A stretch of DNA of 64,000 nucleotides from Erythrobacter sp. HKB08 (GTDB lineage: Bacteria > Pseudomonadota > Alphaproteobacteria > Sphingomonadales > Sphingomonadaceae), in the NCBI RefSeq assembly GCF_004114695.1, contig NZ_CP035310.1, forward strand, positions 2,091,501-2,155,500, read 5' to 3'. Positions 38,647 to 48,633 of the stretch are shown here, piece by piece; positions within the stretch are counted from its first letter, which is position 1; every line of letters begins with the position of its first letter. Position numbers and translations under genes: made by a program. The notes beneath the pieces are model-generated. The model made no database searches. It was not told the origin of the DNA and saw nothing but the letters and a program-made list of their open reading frames with translations.

Positions 38647-39581
38647 TGCGCTCCGATGCGCAGGACCTTGTGCAGCACGAAGACGATCACGGCGCCCACG
38701 GCGATACCGAATAGCGCGGAAAGCGCCGCATAGGTCGTCCAGCCGAGGATGCCCGACAGGCCTCCGGTGACCGTCTCGACAGCGTGCTGCACCCCGTGCG
38801 CCCAGTCCGAAGGGCCATGGATGCCAAGCTCGTGCAGGCCGTGCAGGATGATCCCGCCACCGACCCAGAGCATCGCAACCGTCCCGATGATCGACAGCGC
38901 CGTCAGCAGGCGCGGCATGAGGCGCAGGAGGAACTTGCCGAATTTCTGCGCCGCCTCGCTCGGCTTTTCGGCGAGATGGAGACCGATATCGTCCATCTTC
39001 ACGATAACCGCCACCGTACCGTAGACGACGACGGTGATCACGATGCCGACGATCGCGAGCACGCCCGCGCGGACGAAGAAATCTTCCGCCGACACCTCGT
39101 TCAGCACGATGGCCATGATCTCGGCCGAAAGGATGAGGTCGGTCCTGATCGCCCCGGAAATGCGCTGTTTCTCGAACTTCGCGGGATCCTCGATCGGGTC
39201 CTCGATGGTCTTGCCGTGCTTTGCCCCGCCGAGCTTTTCGATGACCTTCTCGGCGCCTTCGTAGCAGAGGAAGCCGCCGCCCAGCATGAGGATGAAAATG
39301 ATCGCGCCGGGCAGGAATTCGCTCAGCAGGAGCGCGCCGGGAAGCAGGATCACCAGCTTGTTGAACAGACTGCCTTTCGTGATCGACCAGATGATCGGTA
39401 ACTCGCGCGCCGGGCTGAGGCCCGTGACGTAGCTCGGCGTGACCGCGGCATCGTCGATCACGACGCCGGCGGCCTTGGTGCCCGCCCTGCTTGCCGCGAC
39501 GCCGATATCGTCTATCGAGGCGGCAGCGGTTCGCGCGATGATCGATACGTCGTCGAGCAGGGCTACAAGTCCACCGGGCAC
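38643..39581 (-). CDS. DUF808 (YedI-type) inner-membrane protein
   Basis: 312 residues from a GTG at 39581, placed by AAAGGAG seven bases upstream. The start [20 protein letters not shown] and the following [15 protein letters not shown] are hallmarks of DUF808. Several hydrophobic segments span the protein (for example [20 protein letters not shown] and [16 protein letters not shown]). The function is unknown. Its stop overlaps the convergent Mur-ligase stop by four bases. Confidence 0.88.
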   Translation of the reverse strand: MPGGLVALLDDVSIIARTAAASIDDIGVAASRAGTKAAGVVIDDAAVTPSYVTGLSPARELPIIWSITKGSLFNKLVILLPGALLLSEFLPGAIIFILMLGGGFLCYEGAEKVIEKLGGAKHGKTIEDPIEDPAKFEKQRISGAIRTDLILSAEIMAIVLNEVSAEDFFVRAGVLAIVGIVITVVVYGTVAVIVKMDDIGLHLAEKPSEAAQKFGKFLLRLMPRLLTALSIIGTVAMLWVGGGIILHGLHELGIHGPSDWAHGVQHAVETVTGGLSGILGWTTYAALSALFGIAVGAVIVFVLHKVLRIGAH

Positions 39582-39784
39582 GCAATTCTCCTTTGTCGTG
39601 TCTCGAACCCGCCCTTGCCGCCTGCGTTCCCGGCTCGCAAGGCTTGCATTCCCCGCCAATCCCGCTATGTGCGCGCATCCCTTGCGTCCGGAGCGTTCCG
39701 GCGACGGGGATAAGAAGAAAGCCGGAGGGGCCCCCGCGATCCGCGCGGGACAGCCAGCGATCGGCAGAAGTGAAAGGACAAGGA

Positions 39785-40153
39785 ATGGCTCTCTACGAGC
39801 ATATCTTCCTTGCGCGCCAGGACCTGAGCCAGAGCCAGGTCGACGCATTGGCCGCGCAAGCTACCGAGATTGTCGAGCAGAACGACGGCAAGGTCACCAA
39901 GACGGAGACCTGGGGCCTCAAGAACCTCGCCTACAAGATCGACCGTAACCGCAAGGCGCATTTCGTAATGCTCAACATCGAGGGCCCCGGCTCCGTTGTT
40001 TCCGAGCTCGAGCGCCAGACCCGCATCAACGAAGACGTCATCCGCTACATGACCATCCGTGTCGAAGAGCACGAAGAAGGTCCGAGCGTGATGATGCGCA
40101 AGAACGACCGCGACGGCAAGAAGCGCCGCGCCGACCGTGAGGAGCGCGACTGA
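39785..40153 (+). CDS. rpsF: 30S ribosomal protein S6
   Basis: 122 residues, [20 protein letters not shown], with the family core and a basic/acidic tail ending REERD. AAGGA sits close before the ATG. S6 binds S18 in the platform of the small subunit. The stop overlaps the rpsR start as TGATG. The C-terminus does not end in Glu-Glu, the site that RimK extends in E. coli, although a rimK gene lies 3 kb away. Confidence 0.97.
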   Translation: MALYEHIFLARQDLSQSQVDALAAQATEIVEQNDGKVTKTETWGLKNLAYKIDRNRKAHFVMLNIEGPGSVVSELERQTRINEDVIRYMTIRVEEHEEGPSVMMRKNDRDGKKRRADREERD

Positions 40154-40377
40154 TGGCCCGCCCGTTTTTCCGCCGCCGCAAGACTTGCCCGTTCTCGGCC
40201 AAGAATGCACCGAAGATCGACTACAAGGACGTGCGCCTGCTGCAGGGCTTCATGTCCGAGCGTGGCAAGATCGTTCCTTCCCGTATCACCGCCGTTTCGG
40301 CCAAGAAGCAGCGCGAACTCGCCAAGGCGATCAAGCGCGCGCGCCACATCGGCCTGCTTCCGTACATCGTGAAGTAA
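40153..40377 (+). CDS. rpsR: 30S ribosomal protein S18
   Basis: 74 residues: [20 protein letters not shown], then a basic helical region ending GLLPYIVK. S18 forms a heterodimer with S6 on 16S rRNA. Translation is coupled to rpsF by a one-base stop/start overlap. Confidence 0.97.
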   Translation: MARPFFRRRKTCPFSAKNAPKIDYKDVRLLQGFMSERGKIVPSRITAVSAKKQRELAKAIKRARHIGLLPYIVK

Positions 40378-40390
40378 GAGGAGCAGAACC

Positions 40391-41053
40391 ATGGATATCA
40401 TTCTCCTCGAACGTATCGGCAACCTCGGCTCGATCGGCGACATCGTCACCGTGAAGGACGGCTACGCCCGCAACTTCCTGCTCCCGCAGAAGAAGGCCCT
40501 GCGTGCCAACGAAGCCAACAAGAAGGTCTTCGAAGCCAACCGCGAGCGCCTCGAGAAGGAAAACGCCGAGCGTCGTACCGAAGCCGAGAAGCTCGGTGAA
40601 AGCGTCGACGGCACCGAAATCGTCCTGCTTCGCGCTTCGTCGAACGCCGGCCAGCTGTACGGCTCGGTCAACGTTCGCGACATCGTGAACGGCCTGAACG
40701 ACAAGGGTCACTCGGTCGACAAGAAGCAGATCGTCATGGGCAGCCCGATCAAGACGATCGGCATGCACGACGTGACCGTCGCCCTGCACCCGGAAGTCCA
40801 CGTCACGGTGAAGGCGAATGTCGCCCGCTCCGAAGACGAGGCCGAACTGCAGAGCCAGGGTGTCGACGTTCTCGCCCAGCTGTTCGAAGAAGAGCAGAAG
40901 GAAATCGAGGAAGCGGCAGCTGCCAACCAGATCGACCCGACCCTCGAACCGGGTGAAATCCCGGCCGAGCTGCTCGAAGAAGGCGTTACCCCGGCAGAGG
41001 GTGAAGACGCCGCTTCGGACGAAGCAGAGACGGACGAAAACGCAGAAGGCTGA
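40391..41053 (+). CDS. rplI: 50S ribosomal protein L9 with acidic C-terminal extension
   Basis: 220 residues versus about 150 in E. coli. The N-terminal [19 protein letters not shown] and [13 protein letters not shown] are the L9 rRNA-binding domain, then the long helix and C-terminal domain. From about residue 165 an acidic tail follows ([14 protein letters not shown], then [16 protein letters not shown]). AAGAGGAG precedes the ATG. It is the last gene of rpsF-rpsR-rplI, with a terminator after it. Confidence 0.96.
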   Translation: MDIILLERIGNLGSIGDIVTVKDGYARNFLLPQKKALRANEANKKVFEANRERLEKENAERRTEAEKLGESVDGTEIVLLRASSNAGQLYGSVNVRDIVNGLNDKGHSVDKKQIVMGSPIKTIGMHDVTVALHPEVHVTVKANVARSEDEAELQSQGVDVLAQLFEEEQKEIEEAAAANQIDPTLEPGEIPAELLEEGVTPAEGEDAASDEAETDENAEG

Positions 41054-41079
41054 GCGTCACGCCAGTCTTAGCGCAAGAG

Positions 41080-41108
41080 GGGCGCGGCCTGCGGGTCGCG
41101 CCCTTTTT
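41080..41108 (+). terminator. Intrinsic terminator after rplI
   Basis: The stem GGGCGCG (41080-41086) pairs with CGCGCCC (41097-41103) and is followed by TTTTT at 41104-41108. It lies 26 bp after the rplI stop. Confidence 0.92.
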
Positions 41109-41180
41109 GTAACAGGAGGAATCCGCCCGCGCGGCGGCCCCTGACTTGGAATTGCAAGAGAGGAAGCGCAGATAGGACAC

Positions 41181-42620
41181 ATGGACAAGATCGAACTGGT
41201 CATCGAGAAAATCACCGCAATCTACGACAAGGCGGTGGAACAGCTACGCGAAGACGTCATCGCCTTCGCCCGCAATGGCGCCCTCCCCTCGAAGGAGCGC
41301 CGCAACGACGGGACCTACGCCTATCCCGAACTCGTCCTGACCTTCGACGGTGCCAACCATCCTGCCGACCGCAGCCGCGCCTTCGGCCGGTTGAACGAGG
41401 CGGGTGTCTACACGACCACGATCACCCGTCCGCGCCTGTTTGCCGATTACCTGCGCGAACAGCTCGATCTCATCTGCAGCGACTACGACGTTTCCATCGA
41501 CGCGCGCCCTTCGCGCCAGGAAATCCCCTTCCCCTACGTGCTCGACGGTGAAGTCGGCGCGGAGCTCGCCGGGATCAGCCCGAACGATCTCGCACGCCAT
41601 TTCCCGGCGACCGAGCTGGCCGATATCGGCGATGAACTGGCGGACGGAATCGAGCTAGACGATCCGGAAGACGAGATCCCGCTGTCGCTGTTCGACGGCC
41701 TGCGGACCGACTTCAGCCTCGCCCGCCTCGCGCACTATACCGGCACCAGCACGGACGACTTCCAGAACTACATCCTGTTCACGAACTATCACCGCTATGT
41801 CGATGAATTCGTTGACTGGGCCGGTGAACAGCTCGGCAGCAACGGCTACACCAAGCTGGCTGGCGCGGGCGGCCTCGAACTGACCGAGCGGACCAGCAAT
41901 GCGCGCATTCAGCTGTCCGACACGGCATGGCGCCGGCACCAGATGCCCGCCTACCACCTCGTCGGTGAAGGGCGCGGCGGGATCACTCTCGTCAACATCG
42001 GTGTCGGTCCATCCAACGCGAAGACGATCTGCGACCACCTTGCTGTGCTGCGCCCCGAAGCCTGGCTGATGATCGGCCACTGCGGCGGCCTGCGCCCGAG
42101 CCAGAAGATCGGCGACTACGTGCTCGCCCATGCATATCTGCGCGACGACCACGTGCTCGATCCGGTCCTACCGCCTGAAATCCCCCTCCCCGCCATTGCC
42201 GAGGTCCAGCAGGCCCTTGCTGGCGCGGCCGAAGAGGTTTCGGGCGAACACGGCAGCGACCTCAAGAAGCGTATGCGCACCGGCACGGTCGTCACCACCG
42301 ACGACCGTAACTGGGAGCTTCGCTACACCCAGTCGGCCAAGCGCCTTTCGCTCAGCCGCGCCGTCGGCATCGACATGGAAAGCGCGACCATCGCCGCGCA
42401 GGGCTACCGCTTCCGCGTGCCTTACGGAACGCTGCTGTGCGTCTCGGACAAGCCGCTCCACGGCGAGATCAAGCTGCCGGGCCAGGCGAACAAGTTCTAC
42501 GAGGAGGCGATCGCCGCCCACCTCCAGATCGGCGTCACAGCCTGCCGCCTGCTACGCGAGGAAGGTCCGCGCCTGCACAGCCGCAAGCTTCGCGCCTTCA
42601 ACGAGCCGCCGTTCCGGTGA
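41181..42620 (+). CDS. amn: AMP nucleosidase
   Basis: 479 residues, near the 484 of E. coli Amn. A family N-terminal domain (RPRLFADYLREQLDLI, RQEIPFPYV) precedes a nucleoside-phosphorylase-like catalytic domain with IGVGPSNAKTICDHL, IGHCGGLR, GIDMESATIAAQG and CVSDKPLHGEIKLPG. It splits AMP into adenine and ribose-5-phosphate, linking purine pools to energy state. It stands alone on the plus strand, followed convergently by a RidA gene. Confidence 0.95.
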   Translation: MDKIELVIEKITAIYDKAVEQLREDVIAFARNGALPSKERRNDGTYAYPELVLTFDGANHPADRSRAFGRLNEAGVYTTTITRPRLFADYLREQLDLICSDYDVSIDARPSRQEIPFPYVLDGEVGAELAGISPNDLARHFPATELADIGDELADGIELDDPEDEIPLSLFDGLRTDFSLARLAHYTGTSTDDFQNYILFTNYHRYVDEFVDWAGEQLGSNGYTKLAGAGGLELTERTSNARIQLSDTAWRRHQMPAYHLVGEGRGGITLVNIGVGPSNAKTICDHLAVLRPEAWLMIGHCGGLRPSQKIGDYVLAHAYLRDDHVLDPVLPPEIPLPAIAEVQQALAGAAEEVSGEHGSDLKKRMRTGTVVTTDDRNWELRYTQSAKRLSLSRAVGIDMESATIAAQGYRFRVPYGTLLCVSDKPLHGEIKLPGQANKFYEEAIAAHLQIGVTACRLLREEGPRLHSRKLRAFNEPPFR

Positions 42621-42632
42621 TCGAAAGCGGGA

Positions 42633-43028
42633 TCAGCCGACTGCGGTCGCCTCGATCTCGATCATGATTGCCGGATCGTAGAGCCGCGTCACGCCGAGCA
42701 GCGTGGCGACGATCTGCGCGCCCGCTTCTACATGGACCGACATGATCTGGTCGGCGTGGGCCATGAACGCATCGACATCGGTCGTGTAGTAATTGAGCCG
42801 CACGAGGTTGCTCGCATCCATGCCCGCAGAGCCAAGCGCGTCGAGCAGGCACTGCCAAGCAGCCTTGTACTGCGCGACGAGATCGCCCGGATGCATCGGC
42901 GAGCCATCGGCCGCGGACGCCGTCTGCCCCGATAGGTAGAGCGTCCGCTGGCCGCCCTCGACCTCGACGGCGTGGTTGAGACCGAAGCCCTGCATCCAGG
43001 GTGTCGGATTATGCGTCGTTTTCTTCAT
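42633..43028 (-). CDS. RidA/YjgF-family protein
   Basis: 131 residues. The pattern LYLSGQTA, GDLVAQYKAAWQCLLDALGSAGM, VRLNYYTTDVDAF and the final MIEIEATAVG is that of the RidA (YjgF/YER057c/UK114) superfamily. The Arg needed for imine deaminase activity can be placed in VTRLYDPAIMIEIEA. RidA enzymes hydrolyse reactive enamines and imines from PLP enzymes, but several subgroups have other or unknown roles. It follows rimK by 46 bp on the same strand. Confidence 0.88.
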   Translation of the reverse strand: MKKTTHNPTPWMQGFGLNHAVEVEGGQRTLYLSGQTASAADGSPMHPGDLVAQYKAAWQCLLDALGSAGMDASNLVRLNYYTTDVDAFMAHADQIMSVHVEAGAQIVATLLGVTRLYDPAIMIEIEATAVG

Positions 43029-43074
43029 CAGTCGCCTCCCGTTGAGTGAATAACCGGTGCGACCCGATGAATGG

Positions 43075-43980
43075 CTAGCCTCTGCCCTTGGTCTTGGTCT
43101 TGCCCGCTTTCGCGCTCTTTTCGATGAATTCGATGATCAATCCGGCGACGTCCTTGCCCGTCGCTTTCTCGATGCCTTCGAGGCCGGGTGAGGAGTTCAC
43201 CTCCATGATCACCGGCCCGTGGTTCGAGCGCAGCATGTCCACGCCGCAGACGTTGAGGCCCATGTGCTTGGCCGCGCGTACCGCGGTCGAGCGTTCTTCC
43301 GGGGTGATCTTGATGACCTCGGCGCTACCGCCACGGTGCAGGTTGGAGCGGAAATCGTCCGCCGCGCCGGTGCGTTTCATCGCTGCGACGACCTTGCCGC
43401 CGACGACCAGCGCACGAATGTCGGTCCCGCCGGCTTCCTTGATGAACTCCTGCACCAAGATGTTCACATTCGCGCCGCGGAATGCCTCGATTACCGACTT
43501 CGCGCTGCTCATCGTCTCGGCGAGGACGACGCCGATGCCCTGCGTGCCCTCGAGCAGCTTGATCACCACCGGCGGGCCGTTGACCGCCTTGATGATCTCC
43601 TCCGCCGCCTTGGGATCGTTGGCATAGGCGGTCAGCGGCAGGCCGAGGCCGTATTTGGCGAGGATTTGCATCGAGCGCAGCTTGTCGCGGCTGCGACCGA
43701 TGGCGACGCTTTCGTTGAGCGGCCAGACGCCGCCCATCTCGAACTGGCGCAGCACCGCGAGGCCGTAGTTCGTGATCGAGGCCCCGATGCGCGGGATCAC
43801 CGCGTCGTATTTGCCGACGGTCTCGCCATTGTAGGTCAGCGTCGGACGATGGCTGGCGATGTTCACCGTGCAGCGCGTCGTATTGAGGATGTCGAGCGTG
43901 TGCCCGCGTTGCTCTGCCGCCTCGACGAGGCGCTCGTGCGAGTAGAGCTTCGGATTGCGCGCCAGCATGGCGATTTTCAT
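43075..43980 (-). CDS. rimK: ATP-grasp ligase RimK (poly-glutamylation of ribosomal protein S6)
   Basis: 301 residues, [20 protein letters not shown], close to the 300 of E. coli RimK. ATP-grasp features include [36 protein letters not shown] and the metal-binding [15 protein letters not shown]. RimK adds glutamates to the C-terminus of S6 and remodels ribosomes. Its ATG overlaps the stop of the rimB-like gene as ATGA. A longer in-frame start would reach into that gene and is not favoured. Confidence 0.94.
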   Translation of the reverse strand: MKIAMLARNPKLYSHERLVEAAEQRGHTLDILNTTRCTVNIASHRPTLTYNGETVGKYDAVIPRIGASITNYGLAVLRQFEMGGVWPLNESVAIGRSRDKLRSMQILAKYGLGLPLTAYANDPKAAEEIIKAVNGPPVVIKLLEGTQGIGVVLAETMSSAKSVIEAFRGANVNILVQEFIKEAGGTDIRALVVGGKVVAAMKRTGAADDFRSNLHRGGSAEVIKITPEERSTAVRAAKHMGLNVCGVDMLRSNHGPVIMEVNSSPGLEGIEKATGKDVAGLIIEFIEKSAKAGKTKTKGRG

Positions 43981-44435
43981 GGTTTGTGTCCCTTGGTAGT
44001 CTTGAGTTCGGGCGTTTGCAGCCACGAGTAACCTGAATCGACGACGAAACGGCGCCGCAGCGACGATCGTCCGATCAACATCGGAAACCGCATGTCCGAC
44101 CGGTCGGCCAGGCTGATTTCCGCACGAAATTCTTCATCGCCGATCTTGAGCGGCGTCTTGATGACATAGCGGCGCTGCGTCTTGCCGTTCGAGCTGGTGA
44201 TGCCGCGGATGTCGACATGCACTGCCTCGCACACGTGGCGCTCGCCATCCCAGTCGACGGCGAAGCGCACATATTGCTCCCCGTCGCGTTCGAGTTCCTC
44301 GATCACCGTGCCGTGCAGCGAGGAGGTGCGGGCACCGGTGTCGATCTTGGCGGGAATGCCGCTCAGGCCCAGTTCGGGCAGATGCACGAGTTCCCGCCAG
44401 CCCACGACCGGCAGTGGCTTACGTTTGTCGCTCAA
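43977..44435 (-). CDS. rimB: Retropepsin-like protease of the RimB group (annotated as ATP-dependent zinc protease)
   Basis: 152 residues from a TTG at 44435 that overlaps the previous stop as TTGA; no ATG lies in the right place. [14 protein letters not shown] carries the aspartic-protease Asp-Thr-Gly, followed by the beta-rich body and [15 protein letters not shown]. In Pseudomonas, RimB trims the glutamate tails added by RimK. Coupling to rimK by ATGA supports the same role here. Confidence 0.82.
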   Translation of the reverse strand: MSDKRKPLPVVGWRELVHLPELGLSGIPAKIDTGARTSSLHGTVIEELERDGEQYVRFAVDWDGERHVCEAVHVDIRGITSSNGKTQRRYVIKTPLKIGDEEFRAEISLADRSDMRFPMLIGRSSLRRRFVVDSGYSWLQTPELKTTKGHKP

Positions 44436-45448
44436 TCGAGTATCGCCAATCCGTCCCCGCCGTCACCGGCCTGCAGCCGGCGGAGAACTTTCCCTGTTTC
44501 GTAGTCGACTTCGGCAATCGTGTCCGAGGCTGTTTCCGCGACATAGACGCGCTTGCCATCGTCCGACCACAGGATCGTCACCTGGAAGCGTTCCTCGGCC
44601 TCTTCCGGGCTGGAAACCGCGATAGTGCGCACTGACTCTGCCTTCGCGAGGTCGATAACCGTCAGCGAGCCATCCTGCAGGTCGGACGTGACCGCAACGT
44701 CGCCCTGCGGCCGGATCGCGAGGCGCAGCGGGAATCGGCCCGTCGCCACCTCGTTGCGGACCTCGAGCGTCATGGGATCGAGCTCGATCGCCTTGTTCGA
44801 ACCGCGCGCGGATACCCACAGCGCCTTGCCGTCGGGCGACAGCGAGATGCCTTCAGGCTCGACCCCGACCTCGACCGACAAAGGAGCGCGGCGCGTCTTG
44901 AGGTCGACCAGCGTGACCGTCCCGGAGCCGAGATCCATCGTCCAGGCGTGATTGCCGTTGGGCGATACCGCCAGCATGTGGCTGCCCCGCTTGCCGGTCG
45001 AATATTCGAAAGTCTCGACCTCTCCAACCGGACGCCTGATCCAGAAGACCGATTGGCGCCCCTCGGCCGTCACATAGAGATCGTCGTCGGTCCACCACAC
45101 GATACCGTGCGGCCGGGCATTCTCGCCAAGCTCGACGGAGCGCACGCGCGCAAGATCGCCGGTGCGGAAGATATCGACGCTCGTCCCGCCATAGCAGGCG
45201 AGCGCGACATATTCCCCATCCGGCGAGGTCGCCAGCTCGTGCGGATTGGCGCAGCTGTCGACGCGCTTCACTTCCTCGCCGCTGGCAAGGTCGATTTTCG
45301 ACAAGGAGTTGCCGAACTTGTTCGCGACGAACAGCGCCTGCCCTTCGAGCGAGGCATTCGCTTGCCCTCCCGGCTCGGCCAGGTCGGCCGAAACCGGGGC
45401 GCAGGCTGCCAGCGCAACCAGCGGGACAAGCTTGAAAAACCTCACCAT
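44432..45448 (-). CDS. YncE-like beta-propeller lipoprotein
   Basis: 338 residues with a lipoprotein signal (VALAAC, Cys16). The body is a run of about seven WD/NHL-like blades (ALFVANKFGNSLSKIDLASG, ELATSPDGEYVALACYGG, GISLSPDGKALWVSARGSN), as in YncE and surface-layer-type propellers. The role is unknown, possibly protein or ligand binding at the inner or outer membrane. It overlaps the M2 peptidase by seven bases and rimB by four, so it is part of a tightly coupled unit. Confidence 0.82.
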   Translation of the reverse strand: MVRFFKLVPLVALAACAPVSADLAEPGGQANASLEGQALFVANKFGNSLSKIDLASGEEVKRVDSCANPHELATSPDGEYVALACYGGTSVDIFRTGDLARVRSVELGENARPHGIVWWTDDDLYVTAEGRQSVFWIRRPVGEVETFEYSTGKRGSHMLAVSPNGNHAWTMDLGSGTVTLVDLKTRRAPLSVEVGVEPEGISLSPDGKALWVSARGSNKAIELDPMTLEVRNEVATGRFPLRLAIRPQGDVAVTSDLQDGSLTVIDLAKAESVRTIAVSSPEEAEERFQVTILWSDDGKRVYVAETASDTIAEVDYETGKVLRRLQAGDGGDGLAILD

Positions 45449-47289
45449 CCGGTGGGCTTACCAGCATTCTGCTCGTCGAGCCATGCCTTGAGCGGTGCGA
45501 AGTATTCGACCATCGCCTTGCCGCTCATCTCGCGGGTTCCGGTGAACGCCTCGAGCGCGTCGGGCCACGGCTTCGAAGCGCCCATTTCGAGCATTGCGTT
45601 GAGGTTCTCGCCGACTTCCTCGTTGCCATAGAACGAGCAGCGGTGGAGCGGCCCTTCCCAGCCTGCCTGGTCGCACGCAGCCTTGTAGAACTGGAACTGC
45701 AGGATGCGAGCAAGGAAGTAGCGGGTGTACGGCGTGTTGCCCGGGATGTGATACTTCGCACCCGGATCGAAGGCGTCGGCCGGACGATCGACCGGCGGGG
45801 TAATGCCCTGGTACTCGCGCTTCAGGTCGTGCCAAGCGGTGTTGTACTGGTCCGGCGTGATCGAGCCGTCGAACACGCCCCAGCGCCACTTGTCGACCAG
45901 CAGGCCGAACGGGAGGAACGCGACCTTGTCCATCGCCTGGCGCAGGAGCAGGCCGATATCCTTGTCCGGGCCCGGAACGTCCGCGCGGTCGAGCATGTCG
46001 ATCTGGACGAGGTATTCCGGCGTGATCGACAGGGCGATCATGTCGCCGATAGCCTCGTGGAAGCCGTCGTTCGCGCCGTTGAGGTGCAGGTAGTCCTGCT
46101 CGTTATAGGCGCGCTGGTAGTAGTTGTGGCCGAGCTCGTGGTGGATGGTGATGAAGTCGTCCGCATTCTGCTTGATGCACATCTTGATGCGGATGTCGTC
46201 CTTGTTGTCGATGTCCCACGCGCTTGCGTGGCACACGACTTCGCGGTCTGCCGGCTTCACGAACTGGCTGCGCTGGTAGAAGGTCTCCGGCAGCGGCTCG
46301 AAGCCGAGCGAGGAGAAGAACTGTTCGCCGACGCGGACCATGTCGATTTCAGACAGGCCCTTCTGGGCGATAAGGTCGGTCAGGTCGTAGCCGATGTCGC
46401 CGGCACCCTCGGGCGCGACGAGTGGGTAGATGTTGCCCCATTCCTGCGCCCACATATTTCCGAGCAGGTCGGCGCGGATCGGGCCTGTCGCGGGCTGCAC
46501 CGCATCGCCGTATTTCTCGTTGAGGTTCCAGCGGACATAGGTGTGCAGGCTGTCGTAGAGCGGCTTCACTTCCTGCCACAGACGCTCGGTCTCGGCCGCG
46601 AAGTCGTCGGCCGGCATGTCGTAGCCCGAACGCCACATGGCGCCGACATTGGTGAAGCCGAGTTCCTTGGCGCCTTCATTGGCGATTTCGACCATGCGGG
46701 CATAGTCGTCCTTCATCGGCGCGCCGACATTGGTGTGCCAGCTGGCCCACATCTCAGCGAGCTCTTCGGGCGAACGATCGATATTGCCCATCTCGGCCTC
46801 GATGTCCGACCCGTTGATTTCCTCGCCGTTCAGCGTGCCGCGGCCCTTGCCGTAGAGGCTGTTGAGCTTGGTCGCGATCTCGTTGAGTTCAGTCGCCGCG
46901 CCATCGGTGGTCGGTGCGGGCAGGACGATGCCGTTGCGCAGCATGTCGAGCTTGCGGCCTACTTCGGCATCGAGGCCGTCGACGGTCGCATACTTGGCCG
47001 CTTCGAGTGCGTATTTGACGGATTTTTCCGTGCCTTGCGCGCCGATCTTGGCTGCTAGCGCATCGGTATCTTCGGTGATGTAGGTCGAGTTGATCCAATA
47101 AACCCGGCCCGCTTCGACCGAGTAGTCGAACAGGTCCTTCTCGACCATGGCGACCCAGTCGGCAGCGCCCTGCGGCGTCATCGGGAAAGCTTCACTTGCC
47201 TCGCTCTTCTCGCCGCCGTGATGGTCGGCATAGGCGGGCGCCGCAAGCGAAACGGCCAGCGCGGCAAGCGCAACGGATGCGAATTTCAT
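45442..47289 (-). CDS. M2-family peptidyl-dipeptidase (ACE-like), exported
   Basis: 615 residues with a signal peptide ending near AYADHH. The zinc site is intact: HHELGH with His384, Glu385 and His388, and the third ligand Glu412 in GFHEAIGD. Other M2 marks include CHASAWDI, KMCIKQNADDF and HIPGNTPYTRYFLARILQFQFY. The enzyme removes C-terminal dipeptides, as in angiotensin-converting enzyme, and here probably acts on periplasmic peptides. Unusually it heads a coupled unit with a propeller lipoprotein, rimB and rimK. Confidence 0.95.
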   Translation of the reverse strand: MKFASVALAALAVSLAAPAYADHHGGEKSEASEAFPMTPQGAADWVAMVEKDLFDYSVEAGRVYWINSTYITEDTDALAAKIGAQGTEKSVKYALEAAKYATVDGLDAEVGRKLDMLRNGIVLPAPTTDGAATELNEIATKLNSLYGKGRGTLNGEEINGSDIEAEMGNIDRSPEELAEMWASWHTNVGAPMKDDYARMVEIANEGAKELGFTNVGAMWRSGYDMPADDFAAETERLWQEVKPLYDSLHTYVRWNLNEKYGDAVQPATGPIRADLLGNMWAQEWGNIYPLVAPEGAGDIGYDLTDLIAQKGLSEIDMVRVGEQFFSSLGFEPLPETFYQRSQFVKPADREVVCHASAWDIDNKDDIRIKMCIKQNADDFITIHHELGHNYYQRAYNEQDYLHLNGANDGFHEAIGDMIALSITPEYLVQIDMLDRADVPGPDKDIGLLLRQAMDKVAFLPFGLLVDKWRWGVFDGSITPDQYNTAWHDLKREYQGITPPVDRPADAFDPGAKYHIPGNTPYTRYFLARILQFQFYKAACDQAGWEGPLHRCSFYGNEEVGENLNAMLEMGASKPWPDALEAFTGTREMSGKAMVEYFAPLKAWLDEQNAGKPTGW

Positions 47290-47357
47290 GATGTGTCAGT
47301 CCTCTCGGTCAAAACCGGTTTCGATGGATACCGGTTTGGACCTGCAAGGGGGCTGAA

Positions 47358-47885
47358 TCAAGCGGACTTGCGGGAATTTCGACGAACGACGAGCGCGGCC
47401 AGGATACCGACGAACGTGATCACCCAGGCCACCACCTTCACCGGCCTGACTGTCGCCGCAAGCGAGGCCAGCGTATCGCTTCCGCGCATCTGCCACAGCT
47501 GGATGATCTGCGAGAAGGTTTCGGCATAGTCGGTCGCAATGAAGACGATCGCCGCCCCGACCAGCAGCATGCCGAGCCGCTTCAGCCGCTTGTCGTCCGC
47601 TTCCATGAAAGCGAGCCCGCCATACCAGCTGCCGAGCCCGTAGATGGTGATGAACACGATATCGCCGATCATCGAGAGAAGCGCGCGCTCGTAGAGGCCG
47701 GCCAACGACCAGGCGCGCTGGATCATGTCGACCTGGAAGGCCGAGCCGGCGGCCTGGTGAGCGAGGATGCCGCCCGGTACGCCCTCTATCGCGAGCGGGA
47801 ACCCCAGCCAGATCACGAGCGCGAAGGCGACCAGCCCGGCAGGCCAGAGGATCCGGAAGCGTTGCCAGTTAGCGCTCTCAGTCAC
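47358..47885 (-). CDS. Hypothetical inner-membrane protein
   Basis: 175 residues from a GTG at 47885, supported by GGAG seven bases upstream and by an eight-base overlap with the hydrolase gene. Four hydrophobic segments are seen (ILWPAGLVAFALVIWLGFP, GDIVFITIYGLGSWYGG, RLGMLLVGAAIVFIATDY and VVAWVITFVGILAALVV). No family is recognised. It is the last gene of a three-gene coupled unit. Confidence 0.7.
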   Translation of the reverse strand: MTESANWQRFRILWPAGLVAFALVIWLGFPLAIEGVPGGILAHQAAGSAFQVDMIQRAWSLAGLYERALLSMIGDIVFITIYGLGSWYGGLAFMEADDKRLKRLGMLLVGAAIVFIATDYAETFSQIIQLWQMRGSDTLASLAATVRPVKVVAWVITFVGILAALVVRRNSRKSA

Positions 47886-48633
47886 CGAGGAACTCCACCA
47901 GCGCATCGCCCATTTCCGGCTCGGTGACCGAGCTCATATGCGTGCCCGGTATCTCGACGTAATGGGCATCGGGCAGCGCTTCGACGAGCTTTTGCGCCGA
48001 ACCGTTGTCGTTGTCCTTGTCGCCGCACAGCACCATCGTCGGCATGGTGATTGCCGCGAGCGCTTCGGGTTGGGTGTCGGCCACGGAGTTGAGCAGCAGG
48101 CGCGCCGCGTCGCGATCGACTTTCATGGTCTTCATGAAGCTGACCGCCATGAACGCCGGATCGCCGCGTTTGACCTCTTCGAAGCGGTCGATCGCATCGA
48201 TGAAGAAGGCGGCGCGGCGGTTCCACCCTGCCAGCCCCTCAAGGCCCATGCCCGCCAATACCAGCTTGCGCGGAGCAAGCCCGTTGATGACCGCGCGCGC
48301 CGAGGTTCGCGCTCCGAGCGAGAAGCCGACGAGGTCGAAATCGTCGAGGCCGAGCGCCTCGACCAGCGCGGCGGCGTCTCTTGCCAGTACATCGGGCGGA
48401 TAGGCGGCGACATCATGCGGTTTTCCGCTTTCACCGTGTGCGCGCAGGTCCGGCATAATCGCCTCGAGACCCGCATCGGCGAGTTTCTTCGCATGGCCGA
48501 AGCGTATCCAGTTCATTTCCGCGCTCGAGAAAAGGCCGTGGAGCAACAGCACCGGCCTGCCCTCGCCCATGCGGTGCACGGCGAGCTCGGTTCCATCGAA
48601 GCTCGCGATCGTTTCGCGTCGAAGTTCGCTCAT
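47878..48633 (-). CDS. Alpha/beta hydrolase
   Basis: 251 residues, MSELRRETIASFDGTELAVH. The fold pattern is clear: LLLHGLFSSAEM oxyanion loop, the nucleophile Ser in VGFSLGARTS, Asp in VLCGDKDNDNG and His in IPGTHMSSV. Substrate unknown. Its ATG overlaps the stop of the DsbA-like gene as ATGA and its end overlaps the next membrane-protein start, so the three are co-translated. Confidence 0.86.
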   Translation of the reverse strand: MSELRRETIASFDGTELAVHRMGEGRPVLLLHGLFSSAEMNWIRFGHAKKLADAGLEAIMPDLRAHGESGKPHDVAAYPPDVLARDAAALVEALGLDDFDLVGFSLGARTSARAVINGLAPRKLVLAGMGLEGLAGWNRRAAFFIDAIDRFEEVKRGDPAFMAVSFMKTMKVDRDAARLLLNSVADTQPEALAAITMPTMVLCGDKDNDNGSAQKLVEALPDAHYVEIPGTHMSSVTEPEMGDALVEFLGD

